64,000 nucleotides of DNA from Verrucomicrobiia bacterium (lineage in GTDB: Bacteria; Verrucomicrobiota; Verrucomicrobiia; JABWAM01). Each line of letters begins with the position of its first letter. Positions within the stretch are counted from its first letter, which is position 1. The stretch spans positions 46,532 to 110,531 of the forward strand of contig JADZFN010000036.1 in assembly GCA_020849895.1 (NCBI GenBank), given 5' to 3'. The notes under the pieces are model-generated. The model searched no databases, was not told the DNA's origin, and saw nothing but the letters and a program-made list of their open reading frames with translations. The position numbers and the translations under genes are program-made. Of this stretch, positions 9,008 to 18,057 are shown in pieces.

Positions 9008-9077
9008 GGGGAGGACGGGGCGTTTCGGGCGGCTGCGCGCGAGTCGCGTCCGCGCTCGAAACCGCTTCGGGAACGGC

Positions 9078-10211
9078 TCAAGGCGCAGGCGTCGCTCCGC
9101 CCTTCGTCGGGGTCTTCGCGAGCTCCGTCAGATCGCGGAGAACCAGCCGCGCCGCGTGGCGGAGATTCCGGTCTTCCCGCGCGTCGAGCGCCATGCGTTC
9201 CAGATCGAGACGGGCGTCCGCGTCGCGCAGGATCCGCACCGCCACAAGCGCTTCGAGTCGCACCCTGGGTTCCGGATCAGCCAGGCGCTTGCGGATCGCC
9301 GGCGCGGACGCGCGGTCGTCCAGAGCCGCAAGCCCACTGATCGCGTCGCGCCGCACCGCCCAGTCTTTGTCGTCAAGCGCGCCGCGAAGCACGGGTACGG
9401 CATGCGGATTGCCGAAGCGGGCGATCGCGACCGCGCCGACCACCCGCGCGAAAGCATTGGTCCCTTCGAGCAGCTCTTCGAGCATCTCCTGCTGGCTCGG
9501 TTCGGCGAGCTCGCGCACCCCCCGGGCCGCCACGAAACGGACGTAGCTCTCCTCGTCGGAAAGAAGCGGGATGAGGCGCGCGACGCCTTCCTGATCCCGG
9601 AGTTTGACGAGCGCTTCCGCAGCGTCGGCCCGCACGTTCCAGCTCGGATCGCGCAACGCGACGCGCAAGAGCTGCGCGGAACGGCGGTCGCGAAGATTGC
9701 CGAGCGCGGCGACCGCGGCTCGACGCACTTCCACGACGGAATCTTCGAGCAGGGGAACCAGTGCGGCGGCCATCGAAACGTCCCCGAGCGACCCGAGAAG
9801 CTGGGCGGCGCCCCTGCGCACCCGGGGGTCGTCGTGGCGGAGCGCCGAATTCAAAAAGTGTTTCTTCGGGAAGGCGCGGGCCAGGATTGCTAGCTCCTGC
9901 CGCGCGAGATCGAGCCGCTCCACTTCGAGGAGCACTGCCAGTCGCGCTTCGCGCAGCCTGGCGTCCTTCGGATGAGCCGCCACCGCCTCGTTGAGGGTTT
10001 TCAACGCGTTTTCGTATTCACGAGCTTCGGAGAAGGCTTCCGCGGCTTGAATCGCTTTCCGGGAAGCCGAAGATCCGCACCCCATCGCGCCCAACGCGAG
10101 CGCGCCGACAAGGAGCATCGAAAGGGCGGAGCGAAACCGAGGCGACCCAGCGGACCGCTCGCGCGATGGAACGAACGTTGGCTTCCCACGTTCGCTTTCG
10201 TTCAGGACCAT
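9078..10211 (-). CDS. HEAT-repeat protein, probable lipoprotein
   Basis: About 377 residues. After a basic N-region, MLLVGALALGAMGC reads as a signal sequence ending in a weak lipobox (AMGC), so the mature protein may be lipid-anchored. A TPR-like helical hairpin (AFSEAREYENALKTLNEAV) follows, then at least six HEAT repeats with the pattern DP.VRR.AA..LG.L.D, e.g. HDDPRVRRGAAQLLGSLGD and LRDPSWNVRADAAEALVKL. The frame is open upstream to 10337, but that overlaps the next gene; the ATG at 10211 is more plausible. Such scaffolds bind protein partners; the partner may be the HEAT tail of the adjacent transporter (inference). Confidence 0.72.
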   Translation of the reverse strand: MVLNESERGKPTFVPSRERSAGSPRFRSALSMLLVGALALGAMGCGSSASRKAIQAAEAFSEAREYENALKTLNEAVAAHPKDARLREARLAVLLEVERLDLARQELAILARAFPKKHFLNSALRHDDPRVRRGAAQLLGSLGDVSMAAALVPLLEDSVVEVRRAAVAALGNLRDRRSAQLLRVALRDPSWNVRADAAEALVKLRDQEGVARLIPLLSDEESYVRFVAARGVRELAEPSQQEMLEELLEGTNAFARVVGAVAIARFGNPHAVPVLRGALDDKDWAVRRDAISGLAALDDRASAPAIRKRLADPEPRVRLEALVAVRILRDADARLDLERMALDAREDRNLRHAARLVLRDLTELAKTPTKGGATPAP

Positions 10212-10296
10212 GTCGGGGATGCCCAGCGGATAATGAGTCCGATTCAGAAGGCCATCGAGCGACACCCCGTTCGAGTGCGGCCCGACTTCTCCGCGC

Positions 10297-10695
10297 TTAC
10301 AATCGCCTCTTCCGGTCGTTGGGATAGCGGCGCTCATTGATGGCCCAAGTGCACCATGCGAAGGCAGAAAGGATGATCAAACGGTTAAGGGCATTCCAAA
10401 GGAGGGTCCCCTTGGTCAAACCAACCGGAACCCCGAAAACAAAGATCACCGGCCAGAGCAGCGCGCTGAACAGGGCCATGCCGAAACCGGCGCGCCGACC
10501 ACTGAACCATGTCACGAGGAGGATCGGGATCAGGTAAAAACAGGTGAAGTGGACCTCGATCCCTGTGGCGTAGTCTCCAAGGGCAATCGCGAACAGCAGG
10601 ATGGCACCGAACGCCTGCATCACTCTGCGATTCATGCCGTTCGAGGTCTGGCCAATTTCGAGGCGTTCGGAGAGAGGATCAAACACCATGCTCAC
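10297..10695 (-). CDS. Small polytopic membrane protein resembling a sensor input domain
   Basis: A 132-residue protein with three to four hydrophobic segments: AFGAILLFAIALGDYATG, VHFTCFYLIPILLVTWF, MALFSALLWPVIFVFGVPVG and LIILSAFAWCTWAI. The layout GDY-TG-hxxxxxFYLIPILLVTWF-GRRAG is the pattern of membrane input modules that normally precede GGDEF or histidine-kinase domains. Here no output domain follows; the protein ends in a short basic tail (ERRYPNDRKRRL). It may be a stand-alone sensor subunit or a truncated receptor. It precedes the HEAT lipoprotein gene by 85 bases on the same strand. Function unknown. Confidence 0.6.
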   Translation of the reverse strand: MSMVFDPLSERLEIGQTSNGMNRRVMQAFGAILLFAIALGDYATGIEVHFTCFYLIPILLVTWFSGRRAGFGMALFSALLWPVIFVFGVPVGLTKGTLLWNALNRLIILSAFAWCTWAINERRYPNDRKRRL

Positions 10696-10715
10696 ACTGG
10701 AAGCATGAAAGAGAT

Positions 10716-10749
10716 GGCGTCGCCCGTCAATAGGCGTCGTCCGTCAATA
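10716..10749. repeat. Two tandem 17-bp direct repeats upstream of the membrane-protein gene
   Basis: GGCGTCGCCCGTCAATA (10716-10732) is followed immediately by GGCGTCGTCCGTCAATA (10733-10749), one mismatch in 17. They lie 21-54 bases upstream of the minus-strand start at 10695, where a promoter operator would sit. Whether they bind a regulator or are a chance duplication is unknown. Confidence 0.5.
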
Positions 10750-10871
10750 AAAAGCCATTGCCTTCGCTCCAACCGCTCATCCAACTGGACTTCGGCGCTG
10801 CGAGAAACGACCGCAAGCCTCTCGCGCGTGCGATCCACGCGTTTTTTCGGAAAACAATTGAAAATACGCTC

Positions 10872-12035
10872 TCAAACGAACGCGGCGATCGTCTCGACCA
10901 CGTCGCGGATTTCCCTTTCCGTCAGCTCGGGAAAAATCGGCAGCGCCAGCGTCGAGGCAGCCGCCTTCTCGGCCCGGGGCAGGTCGCCCGCCTGATACCC
11001 CCACGCGGCGAAACATTTCTGCAGATGGAGCGGCACAGGATAATAAATCTCCGTTCCCACTCCGGCCTTTTGGAGGTGTGCGCGCAAACGGTCGCGCATC
11101 TCGAGCGCGCGCGTGCGGATCACGAACTGGTTGAAGACGTGCCGCGTCCGGCGCGTTTCAGGAAGAAGGATCGGTTTCCGATCATCCTCCTCGGAAGCTC
11201 CCGAAGCGCGCGCCGACGGCTTCGCGGCAAGACCCGCCTCGACAAAAAGCTTCGTATAGAGCGCCGCATTGCGCGCACGTGCCGACGCCCATCCGTCGAG
11301 ATGACGAAGCTTCACGCGCAGGAGCGCCGCCTGAATCGTGTCGAGGCGCGAGTTCACCCCGAGCAGGTGGTGATGATACTTCGGCTTCGCCCCATGCACG
11401 CGCAGCACCCGGAGCTTCTCGGCGAGGGCGTCGTCATGGGCCGTAAGCAGGCCGCCGTCCCCGAATCCACCGAGGTTCTTGGAGGGAAAAAAGCTGAAAC
11501 AGCCGAGGTCGCCGAAGCCCCCCACGGGACGCCCGAGATCGCTCGCGCCGATCGCCTGGGCCGCGTCTTCGATCACGCGAATCCCGCGCCGCTTCGCCTC
11601 GCTGAGCCAGGGCGTCATGTCCGCCGCCTGGCCGTAAAGATGGACGGGGAGGATCGCTTTTGTCCGCGGGGTGATCCTTTTTTTCACCTCCTCCGGGTCG
11701 AGGTTGTAATCGTCCAACGAAATGTCGGCGAACACCGCTTTCGCCCCGACCCGTGCGATGCAGCTCGCCGTCGCGAAGAAGCTATACGGCGTGGTGATCA
11801 CCTCGTCGCCGGGCCCGATCTCGAACGCCATGAGCGCCAACAGAAGCGCGTCCGAGCCGCTCGCGCAGGAAATCGCATGTTTCGCTCCGCAATGCGGCGC
11901 GACCTCTTTTTCGAACTCTGCCACCTCCGGACCGAGGATGAACTTGCCGTGGCGTAGAACTGCGTTGAAGGCCTCGCGGAGTTCGGTTTCGATGGCGCGA
12001 TGTTGACGGCTCAGGTCGAGAAGCGGAACGTTCAT
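10872..12035 (-). CDS. DegT/DnrJ/EryC1/StrS family sugar aminotransferase
   Basis: PLP-dependent aminotransferase of the class that converts nucleotide-linked keto-sugars to amino-sugars for surface polysaccharide or glycan synthesis. The start MNVPLLDLSRQH at 12035 is the family N-terminus; the longer frame to 12206 is rejected because it would read through thiD. Motifs: CASGSDALLLALMA (cofactor phosphate), VIEDAAQAIGA (Asp to pyridine nitrogen), FSFFPSKNLGGFGDGG (Lys forms the Schiff base), and the C-terminal GVGTEIYYPVPLHLQ. Length 387 is normal. A nucleotide-sugar dehydrogenase (22887-24173) and a glycosyltransferase (44053-45141) elsewhere in the window could serve the same kind of pathway. 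Exact substrate unknown. Confidence 0.92.
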   Translation of the reverse strand: MNVPLLDLSRQHRAIETELREAFNAVLRHGKFILGPEVAEFEKEVAPHCGAKHAISCASGSDALLLALMAFEIGPGDEVITTPYSFFATASCIARVGAKAVFADISLDDYNLDPEEVKKRITPRTKAILPVHLYGQAADMTPWLSEAKRRGIRVIEDAAQAIGASDLGRPVGGFGDLGCFSFFPSKNLGGFGDGGLLTAHDDALAEKLRVLRVHGAKPKYHHHLLGVNSRLDTIQAALLRVKLRHLDGWASARARNAALYTKLFVEAGLAAKPSARASGASEEDDRKPILLPETRRTRHVFNQFVIRTRALEMRDRLRAHLQKAGVGTEIYYPVPLHLQKCFAAWGYQAGDLPRAEKAAASTLALPIFPELTEREIRDVVETIAAFV

Positions 12036-12105
12036 GGAGTTGCCGGCGATCCTGAAGCTTGTGCGACCCGTTTCAAATCCTGAAATTCGCTGAATTTCCC
12101 CCCCC

Positions 12106-12951
12106 ATGCGACGCCCTCCAAACGCCCCAACCTCACGCCCTCCGACGGCGCTGACCGTCGCCGGATCCGATTGCAGCGGCGGCGCCGGAATCGAAGCCGA
12201 CCTCAAGACCTTCGCCGCCCACGGCGTCTACGGCATGGCGGCCGTCACCTGCGTCGTCGCCGAAACCCCGTGCCGCGTCGTTTCCATCCAACCGGTCCGC
12301 TCTGAAATCGTCGCCGAACAGACGGCCTGTTGCCTCGGCGGGCTTCGCGACGTCGCCGTGAAGACCGGGATGCTCTATTCCGCCGCCATCATCCGCGCCG
12401 TCGCTCGCGCCATCGGCGCCCATCGGACGGCGATCCGCCATCTCGCGGTGGACCCCGTGATGGTCGCCACGAGCGGCGCGCGCCTTTTGCGCGAAGACGC
12501 GATCCGCGCGCTGCAGGACTTCCTCGCCGAGCGAGCCGATCTCGTAACGCCCAACCTCGACGAAGCGGCGATCCTCGACGACGGTCGCCGCCCCGAATCC
12601 CGCGCGGAAATGGAGGCCGCGGCCGGACGGATTGCCGCACGCTACGGATGCGCCGTCCTCATGAAGGGGGGGCACCTCCGCCGCACGCGTTCCGCACCAG
12701 ATTTTTTCACCGACGGCACGAACGGCTTTTGGATGGAGACGCGCCGCATCCGCGGGATCGCGACCCACGGAACCGGTTGCACCTTTTCCGCCGCAGTCAC
12801 CGCCCATCTCGCCCTCGGCCGATCCCTCCCCGTCGCCGTCCGCTGCGCCAAACGCTTCCTCACTTCCGCGATCCGCCGCTCCTGCCGCTTGGGCCCTTGG
12901 ATGGCGCTCAATCATCTGCAGGGAACGGCGAGACGCCTCGACAGGCCCTGA
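12106..12951 (+). CDS. thiD: Hydroxymethylpyrimidine/phosphomethylpyrimidine kinase
   Basis: Ribokinase-fold enzyme that phosphorylates HMP and HMP-phosphate in thiamine synthesis. Seen motifs: TVAGSDCSGGAGIEADLKTF at the N-terminus (substrate pocket), AVKTGMLYS, DPVMVATSGARLL, LVTPNLDEA, LMKGGH, and THGTGCTFSAAVTA with the anion-hole GTGC and catalytic Cys region. Length 281. It diverges from the aminotransferase with 70 bases between, so both promoters must lie there. No TPP riboswitch is recognisable in that short gap. The basic C-terminal 20 residues look non-conserved. Confidence 0.92.
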   Translation: MRRPPNAPTSRPPTALTVAGSDCSGGAGIEADLKTFAAHGVYGMAAVTCVVAETPCRVVSIQPVRSEIVAEQTACCLGGLRDVAVKTGMLYSAAIIRAVARAIGAHRTAIRHLAVDPVMVATSGARLLREDAIRALQDFLAERADLVTPNLDEAAILDDGRRPESRAEMEAAAGRIAARYGCAVLMKGGHLRRTRSAPDFFTDGTNGFWMETRRIRGIATHGTGCTFSAAVTAHLALGRSLPVAVRCAKRFLTSAIRRSCRLGPWMALNHLQGTARRLDRP

Positions 12952-12963
12952 GAGGAAAGACCC

Positions 12964-13560
12964 CTATCCCTTGCCGGCCGGAAGATGCTTCACCACGCGC
13001 GACGGATTTCCGGCGACGACAACGTTTGCGGGGACGTCGCGCGAGACGACGGCGGCAGCGCCCACCACGGAGTTGTCTCCAATCGTGACGCCTTTCAAAA
13101 CGATGGCGCCCATTCCGATCCAGACGTTGTTTCCGATGCGCACGGGGCGGGTCGGGATCGGAGGACGTTCGCCCTTGGCGAAATAAGGGTTCATCAACTC
13201 CGCGTCCCGTCGCCGCGCCGCAGGATCGAGTGGATGGAAATCGGAATCGGCGATGCCGACGTTCCACGAAATGAGACAGTGGGTCCCGATGGAAATCTCC
13301 TCTTCGCACATGATCAGCGCGCCGTTGAGCAGGGTGTGATCGCCGATGGAACAAAACCCCTCTCCTTTCACGGCGAACGAACAGCCGGCGAAGACGGAAC
13401 ACCAGTTGCCGATCCGCACCGCGGGCGACCGTCGGGATTTGCAAAAGCGGAAGACTTGCGCCGTCTCGAGCCAAAGCCCTTCGCCGAACTCCACGTTCGG
13501 AGGAACCTCGCCCTGAAACCAATCGTCGGGCACCTTGCGATTCACCACGTTGCCGGGCAT
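12964..13560 (-). CDS. Left-handed beta-helix acyltransferase
   Basis: Hexapeptide-repeat O-acyltransferase, similar to maltose/galactoside and capsular acetyltransferases. Repeats such as VRIGNNVWIGMGAIVLKGVT and IGDNSVVGAAAVVSRDV form the coil; the catalytic-type His region is SDFHPLD, followed by a loop with PPIPTRPVRIG. The ATG at 13560 (MPGNVVNRKVPDD) is preferred to 13617, since the extra 19 residues are Arg/Trp-rich and unlike the family. It is convergent with thiD and downstream of malQ on the same strand. Acceptor sugar unknown. Confidence 0.82.
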   Translation of the reverse strand: MPGNVVNRKVPDDWFQGEVPPNVEFGEGLWLETAQVFRFCKSRRSPAVRIGNWCSVFAGCSFAVKGEGFCSIGDHTLLNGALIMCEEEISIGTHCLISWNVGIADSDFHPLDPAARRRDAELMNPYFAKGERPPIPTRPVRIGNNVWIGMGAIVLKGVTIGDNSVVGAAAVVSRDVPANVVVAGNPSRVVKHLPAGKG

Positions 13561-13648
13561 GGAGAGAGCGTAGCGGGAAATGCGCCTTCGCCAACACGAA
13601 TTTCGCAGCCACGGCATTCGATCTCCGGCGAGACGCCTCGCGCGAGGA

Positions 13649-15322
13649 TCACCGTTGCAAGCTGCCGATCGCGGCGAGCCGGGCCGCGGGGTCCGCTTCT
13701 TTTCCGAGGTCGCGCACCGCGCAGGGCAGACGTTCGGTCCAGTTGCTCTCGCTCATCGGCCCGGGCGCGTTGAAGCGCTGCTTGAGCCCGAGAAGATCGG
13801 TGATCATGAACGCCGCGAGCCAGCTCGGGCTTCCGAGCAGCTTCCGGCAAAAGGCGGCCTGCAGTTCCGACGCGAGCGTCGGCGGCAGGTCGCGTTTCCC
13901 CCACCCCGCCCAGTCCGCGGCCCGGCGCGCCTCGAGGGCGCCCTTCGGGTCGCACGCCCATTTTTCCCACAGTGCCGCCAACGGCTCGTGGTCGTGAGTC
14001 GCGAACGTCGCCACCGACAAGGGGGGATAGGATTCCGCGGGAGTCCATGCGCCATCCGTCATGCGCTCGAAGAGCGGGATCTTGAACCCGGGGATTGCGA
14101 GCGAAGCGAGCGACGGGCGAACGTAGTCGGGCACAAAACCGAGGTCCTCGGCCACCACACCGCTCTCTCCCGCGGCTTCAAGAACCGTTCGCAGCCATGC
14201 TTCGCCATGGAGGCGATTCGACGCCCGCGACTCTTCGCGTTCGTCGCTTTCGGGCCAGAAGCGCGGCAGGTCTCCCGCTTTCGCCTTCGCCTGTTCGAGG
14301 TCGAGGTGGACATAGTCGCCGTTCTCCTGCGGCGGCCACGGAAAGGCATAGACGCGGTAGAACCCCAGCACGTGGTCCACGCGAAAGAGGTCGAAGATTC
14401 GCGCGGTGGCCGCCACGCGCCGGCGCCACCATGCGCCGCCGTCTTCTCTCATCCGGTCCCAGCGATAGAGAGGGACACCCCAGTTCTGGCCCCACTTCTC
14501 CGTGAACAGGTCCGGCTTGAAGAAGGTCTCGGGCGGCGCGCCGCACGACCACCGCAAATCGAACAGCGCGCGCTCCGCCCAGACGTCCGCGCTGCAACGC
14601 CCGATCCCGAAAGGGATGTCGCCCATCAGGGCCACGCCGCGCCGCCGCGCGTGCCCCCGCGCCGCCGTCCACTGGCGGAAAGCCACCCACTGCACCCACG
14701 CGTGGAAGCGCGCTTCCCGGACGAATTCCGCGCGCGCCTTCGTCGGAAGGGCCGCCACCCAGGCGCGCGCCGACTCCGGCGTGCGGTGGACTTCGGGCCA
14801 GGATTCCCACAGCGCCCCGCACCCGTTTCTTCCCATGAGCGCGCGAAACAAGGCGTAATCACCCAGCCATGAGGATTCCGCCTTAACGAACGCCTCGAAA
14901 GCCGCGGACTTCGCCGTTTTCCCTTTTCCCTCCTCCGTCGAAGCGTCGAAGGCCGCGCGCAACAACCGTTGCTTGAGCGCTTTCACCTCCCGATAGCGCA
15001 CCGGACCCTCCGTCAACGCCTCCACCTCTCCTTTCTTCAGGTTGCGCAGCCGATCGCGTCGGGTGAGCTCGGGAAGAGCTTCCGGCGAGAGATCGAGCGC
15101 CGTAGGATCCAACGCGATCGAACTGATGGCGTTGTACGGGCTATGGTCGTCGCCCGTCTCGTGGATCGGCAGAAGCTGAAGCACGCCGATCCCGCGCTCC
15201 GCACACCAATCCGTCATCTCCCGCACGGCGCCGACATCGCCGATTCCGAGATCGTGGCGTCCTCGCAACGCAAAAACGGGCACGAGGACGCCGGTGAGCC
15301 TGCGTTCGATGCGGAGGGGCAT
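13649..15322 (-). CDS. malQ: 4-alpha-glucanotransferase (amylomaltase, GH77)
   Basis: Transfers alpha-1,4-glucan segments in maltodextrin and glycogen metabolism. GH77 landmarks: GIGVLQLLPIHETGDDHSPY near residue 50, GDIPFGIGRCSADVW, IFDLFRVDHVLGFYRVYAFP (nucleophile Asp region), GVVAEDLGFVPDYV (acid/base Glu region), and ATFATHDHEPLAALW. Length 557 residues is typical of the short type. The ATG at 15322 gives the usual N-terminus; the open frame extends to 15490 without family match. It lies 164 bases downstream of a six-hairpin glycosidase on the same strand and is functionally matched to glgP at 57227. Confidence 0.95.
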   Translation of the reverse strand: MPLRIERRLTGVLVPVFALRGRHDLGIGDVGAVREMTDWCAERGIGVLQLLPIHETGDDHSPYNAISSIALDPTALDLSPEALPELTRRDRLRNLKKGEVEALTEGPVRYREVKALKQRLLRAAFDASTEEGKGKTAKSAAFEAFVKAESSWLGDYALFRALMGRNGCGALWESWPEVHRTPESARAWVAALPTKARAEFVREARFHAWVQWVAFRQWTAARGHARRRGVALMGDIPFGIGRCSADVWAERALFDLRWSCGAPPETFFKPDLFTEKWGQNWGVPLYRWDRMREDGGAWWRRRVAATARIFDLFRVDHVLGFYRVYAFPWPPQENGDYVHLDLEQAKAKAGDLPRFWPESDEREESRASNRLHGEAWLRTVLEAAGESGVVAEDLGFVPDYVRPSLASLAIPGFKIPLFERMTDGAWTPAESYPPLSVATFATHDHEPLAALWEKWACDPKGALEARRAADWAGWGKRDLPPTLASELQAAFCRKLLGSPSWLAAFMITDLLGLKQRFNAPGPMSESNWTERLPCAVRDLGKEADPAARLAAIGSLQR

Positions 15323-15486
15323 CCCTTTCGTGGAGCAGTTTTTCGAGACCGGAGCAAGGGCGGGATGGGCGTCGCCGCTCGTTCGAGGCGCATCTCGCAG
15401 GTCAACCTCGCGCCCCACGACAGCGATCTCCCGCGCCGCATCCCTGATCTCAGGGCCCGCCCGACATGAGCCGGCGAAGCCGGCCA

Positions 15487-18006
15487 TCACGCGAGATCAA
15501 GGCGGAGGCGTCCCTCCAGCAACAGCGTGGATGTCGCTTCGGACCTGCGGGCCGACCAACGGAGGTTCACCCTCCGCCCGTTGACCTTGAGGATCGGGCG
15601 CGTCGGGCTCCAGAGGTGAAGACGCGCGAATCCGGACGAGTCCAACACGGCGCGCAAGCGTCCGGGAGTGGCCTTCGTCTCGCGCACGGCGCACGCTCCC
15701 GCGGAGAGAATCACCGGATGATTCGGAGGGCGATCCGTCTTCAGGATCGTCACCTTCTGATCGAATGCCGGGCCGCAAGGCTGGATTTGATGGGTCCCGA
15801 CGCGCGCCTGGCCGTTGACCTTCATGGAGGCGATCCAACGGCCGCGCCCGCGGACCCGCACCGCCCAGCGATGTCCGTTCCAGTGAAGATTCGTGAGCGC
15901 GACGTCCCGTCCGCCGTCTCCAGGGACGCATTCCAGAGGGCCGCGCTCGAAGCGAATCCCCGCCACCGCATCGAGAAACCCCATCCACCACGCATAAAGC
16001 GTCATGCCCTGCCACCAGGACGTGGCTTGGTAGAGCGATTCGGGTTTGTAACGTCCGCCGGGCGACGCGTGGAAAAGGTTCTCATGGATGAGACGATCGG
16101 CCGCGTAATGCTTCAGGAAGGCGTTCACCTGGAGATCGAGCAGTTCCTGGTCGCCCGCGAGGCGGGCGAGCTTCAGCGTTTCGCGCGTCTGGTTTTGGAC
16201 CCAGTTGTCCTTCCAACGTTCGTAAACCGGTTCCTCCCGCCGATCCCGCGGCGCGACGGCGAGGCCGAGGGCGGGATGGCGAAACCGCGTCCGTGCGCAT
16301 TCCGCGAGGGGTTCGACCACATCGAGCAGGAGCTGTTCGCCATAACCCTGAAACGCCAGGAGCGAAGTGAGGCGCAGGAAGGGATTCCGATGCGACGGGT
16401 CGTCCTTGAACCAAACCGAATCCACGAGGAATTTTTCGTGCTCGTCGAAGTAGAGGCGCAGGAAGTGCTTCTCGAGGCGGTCCACCACCCGCGCACAAGC
16501 CCGAACAGTCGCGCGGTCGTCGAGCACGGCGGCGAGTTCCGCCCCTTGGATGAGGCCGCTGAACAACGCCGCCATATCCTCCACGCCGCAGAGGCGGCTG
16601 GTGAGGGTGTTGTTCTCGCGCGGATCCTCAAAAGAGGGACGCGCGCATTGCTCGGGACGGTCGGCGCCGCCGAAACAGGATCCGACTAGGCCGAACCTCG
16701 AGGCGTGGCTGCAAATCACGCGGAGCGATTTTGCGAATCCGGGATAGAACCGCTCGAGCACAGCGCGGTCGCCCGAACGAAAGAAAACCTGATGAAGCAG
16801 GGAAATCCCCCACATCTCGTGATTGATCTGGTAGCCGTCGCCTAAGGGACGGTCCGGGTCCGGCGCGCGGAAGTTCCGGCCGTAAACCGGCCCGAAATCA
16901 TAACCCACCGTCATCGGGATCGCGCCGTTGGGACCGCGGACGGCGTCAAGAAAGTTCAGATAACGCGGCACGGTGTCGTCGCTGCCGCAGGCGTTGAGCA
17001 CCATCGCCGGCCATTCCCCATCCCAGCCGTTCCACATCCCGTATCCGCGCGTGGCAGCGCGCAGGCCGACCTGAGTCTCGTGGCGCACGCAGCGCATGGA
17101 CTCCTGGAACAGCGGCGCCACGCGCATCATCTCCGCTAGCGCCGGAGGCGCCCCCTCGACTTCAAGGCGCGGGGTTGCCTCGGCGAGCTTCGCGTAGCGC
17201 GCCGTCTGCTCCTGAAACCATGCCGTCCATGACGCCCAGGCGTCGCGCAGACGCCATTCCGTCTCATGCGTGTCTTCGCCGAAAACCATCGCGAAACGGG
17301 CGGGCGCCCCGGGCCCGAACTCGACCTGAAGGCGGCGGACCACGCCGTCGGACTCATGGACGGCCGGGGCGAAGGATCCGATCCACGAGCAGGCTTCGTG
17401 GCGCTCGCGCGGACCGACCTTGGACGCAAACCCGTCTTGGAAACGGCGCAGCAGACCGTAACGCAACGCATGAATCCGTTCGTCGAACGCGGGCGTTTCC
17501 CAAGCCGCGTCGTCCTCGTTGTGATGCGCCAGAAAACCTTCGCGCACCTCGAAGGCGACGCGCGCCGGCGCGGAAGCCTTCCACTCGAACAAGACCGCGT
17601 TCCCCCGAATCCAGATCGAGCGCTCGAAAGTCAGGCTGTCGGCCGAGGCGCGCGAAACCACTCCGAACGGCATCAGGAACAGATTCTTGAATCCGACGTC
17701 CTGCGGGCGGCCCTTCGCCTCCAAGGCGAAGGTCAAAACCGGCTCGGAGAAAAAGGCCTCGCGGCGCCAGATCCCGTTCGAATAGAACGCCCCGCGGCGC
17801 GGCCCATCCATGCGGCGCGGCCCTTGATATTCGACGAGATTGATGCCTCCCGAGGCGTCGAGCACCACCGAGACCGGACCGTCGCAGAGCGCATACTCCT
17901 TATGGGGAAGGCCTTCAGGCAGCGAAATTCCGATCCGCCGAAGGAGGGCGTCCTCCGGGCGGCGGATCGTCTGGCGAACACGCAACGGCATCGGGAGCGG
18001 ATTCAA
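15487..18006 (-). CDS. Six-hairpin (alpha/alpha)6 glycosidase-like protein
   Basis: An 839-residue protein. Residues 1-260 look like a beta-rich N-terminal domain; from about 280 to 670 the sequence has the spacing of an (alpha/alpha)6-barrel glycosidase with MWNGWDGEWPAM, GDGYQINHEMWGISLLHQVF, ENNTLTSRLCGVEDMAALFSG, RWKDNWVQNQTRETL and YQATSWWQGMTLYAWW. Glu and Asp residues in these loops are candidate catalytic acids. The C-terminal 150 residues are beta-rich. The fold resembles trehalase/GH63/GH65-type enzymes but I cannot assign a family. No signal peptide is seen, so it is probably cytoplasmic, in line with malQ just downstream and a HAD phosphatase upstream. Confidence 0.7.
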   Translation of the reverse strand: MNPLPMPLRVRQTIRRPEDALLRRIGISLPEGLPHKEYALCDGPVSVVLDASGGINLVEYQGPRRMDGPRRGAFYSNGIWRREAFFSEPVLTFALEAKGRPQDVGFKNLFLMPFGVVSRASADSLTFERSIWIRGNAVLFEWKASAPARVAFEVREGFLAHHNEDDAAWETPAFDERIHALRYGLLRRFQDGFASKVGPRERHEACSWIGSFAPAVHESDGVVRRLQVEFGPGAPARFAMVFGEDTHETEWRLRDAWASWTAWFQEQTARYAKLAEATPRLEVEGAPPALAEMMRVAPLFQESMRCVRHETQVGLRAATRGYGMWNGWDGEWPAMVLNACGSDDTVPRYLNFLDAVRGPNGAIPMTVGYDFGPVYGRNFRAPDPDRPLGDGYQINHEMWGISLLHQVFFRSGDRAVLERFYPGFAKSLRVICSHASRFGLVGSCFGGADRPEQCARPSFEDPRENNTLTSRLCGVEDMAALFSGLIQGAELAAVLDDRATVRACARVVDRLEKHFLRLYFDEHEKFLVDSVWFKDDPSHRNPFLRLTSLLAFQGYGEQLLLDVVEPLAECARTRFRHPALGLAVAPRDRREEPVYERWKDNWVQNQTRETLKLARLAGDQELLDLQVNAFLKHYAADRLIHENLFHASPGGRYKPESLYQATSWWQGMTLYAWWMGFLDAVAGIRFERGPLECVPGDGGRDVALTNLHWNGHRWAVRVRGRGRWIASMKVNGQARVGTHQIQPCGPAFDQKVTILKTDRPPNHPVILSAGACAVRETKATPGRLRAVLDSSGFARLHLWSPTRPILKVNGRRVNLRWSARRSEATSTLLLEGRLRLDLA

Positions 18007-18057
18007 GAGAAAACCTGGGCCAAAGGCGAGATCGTCGCACGCCTCCCGCCGTTCCCT

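Noticed and set aside
9240..9860. Repeated DNA suggesting a tandem array in the HEAT genes
   Set aside because: The periodicity is that of protein HEAT repeats at degenerate codons, not a DNA repeat or CRISPR-like array with constant spacers.
12036..12105. TPP riboswitch upstream of thiD
   Set aside because: Only 70 bases separate thiD from the divergent gene and no CTGAGA-type conserved core is visible.
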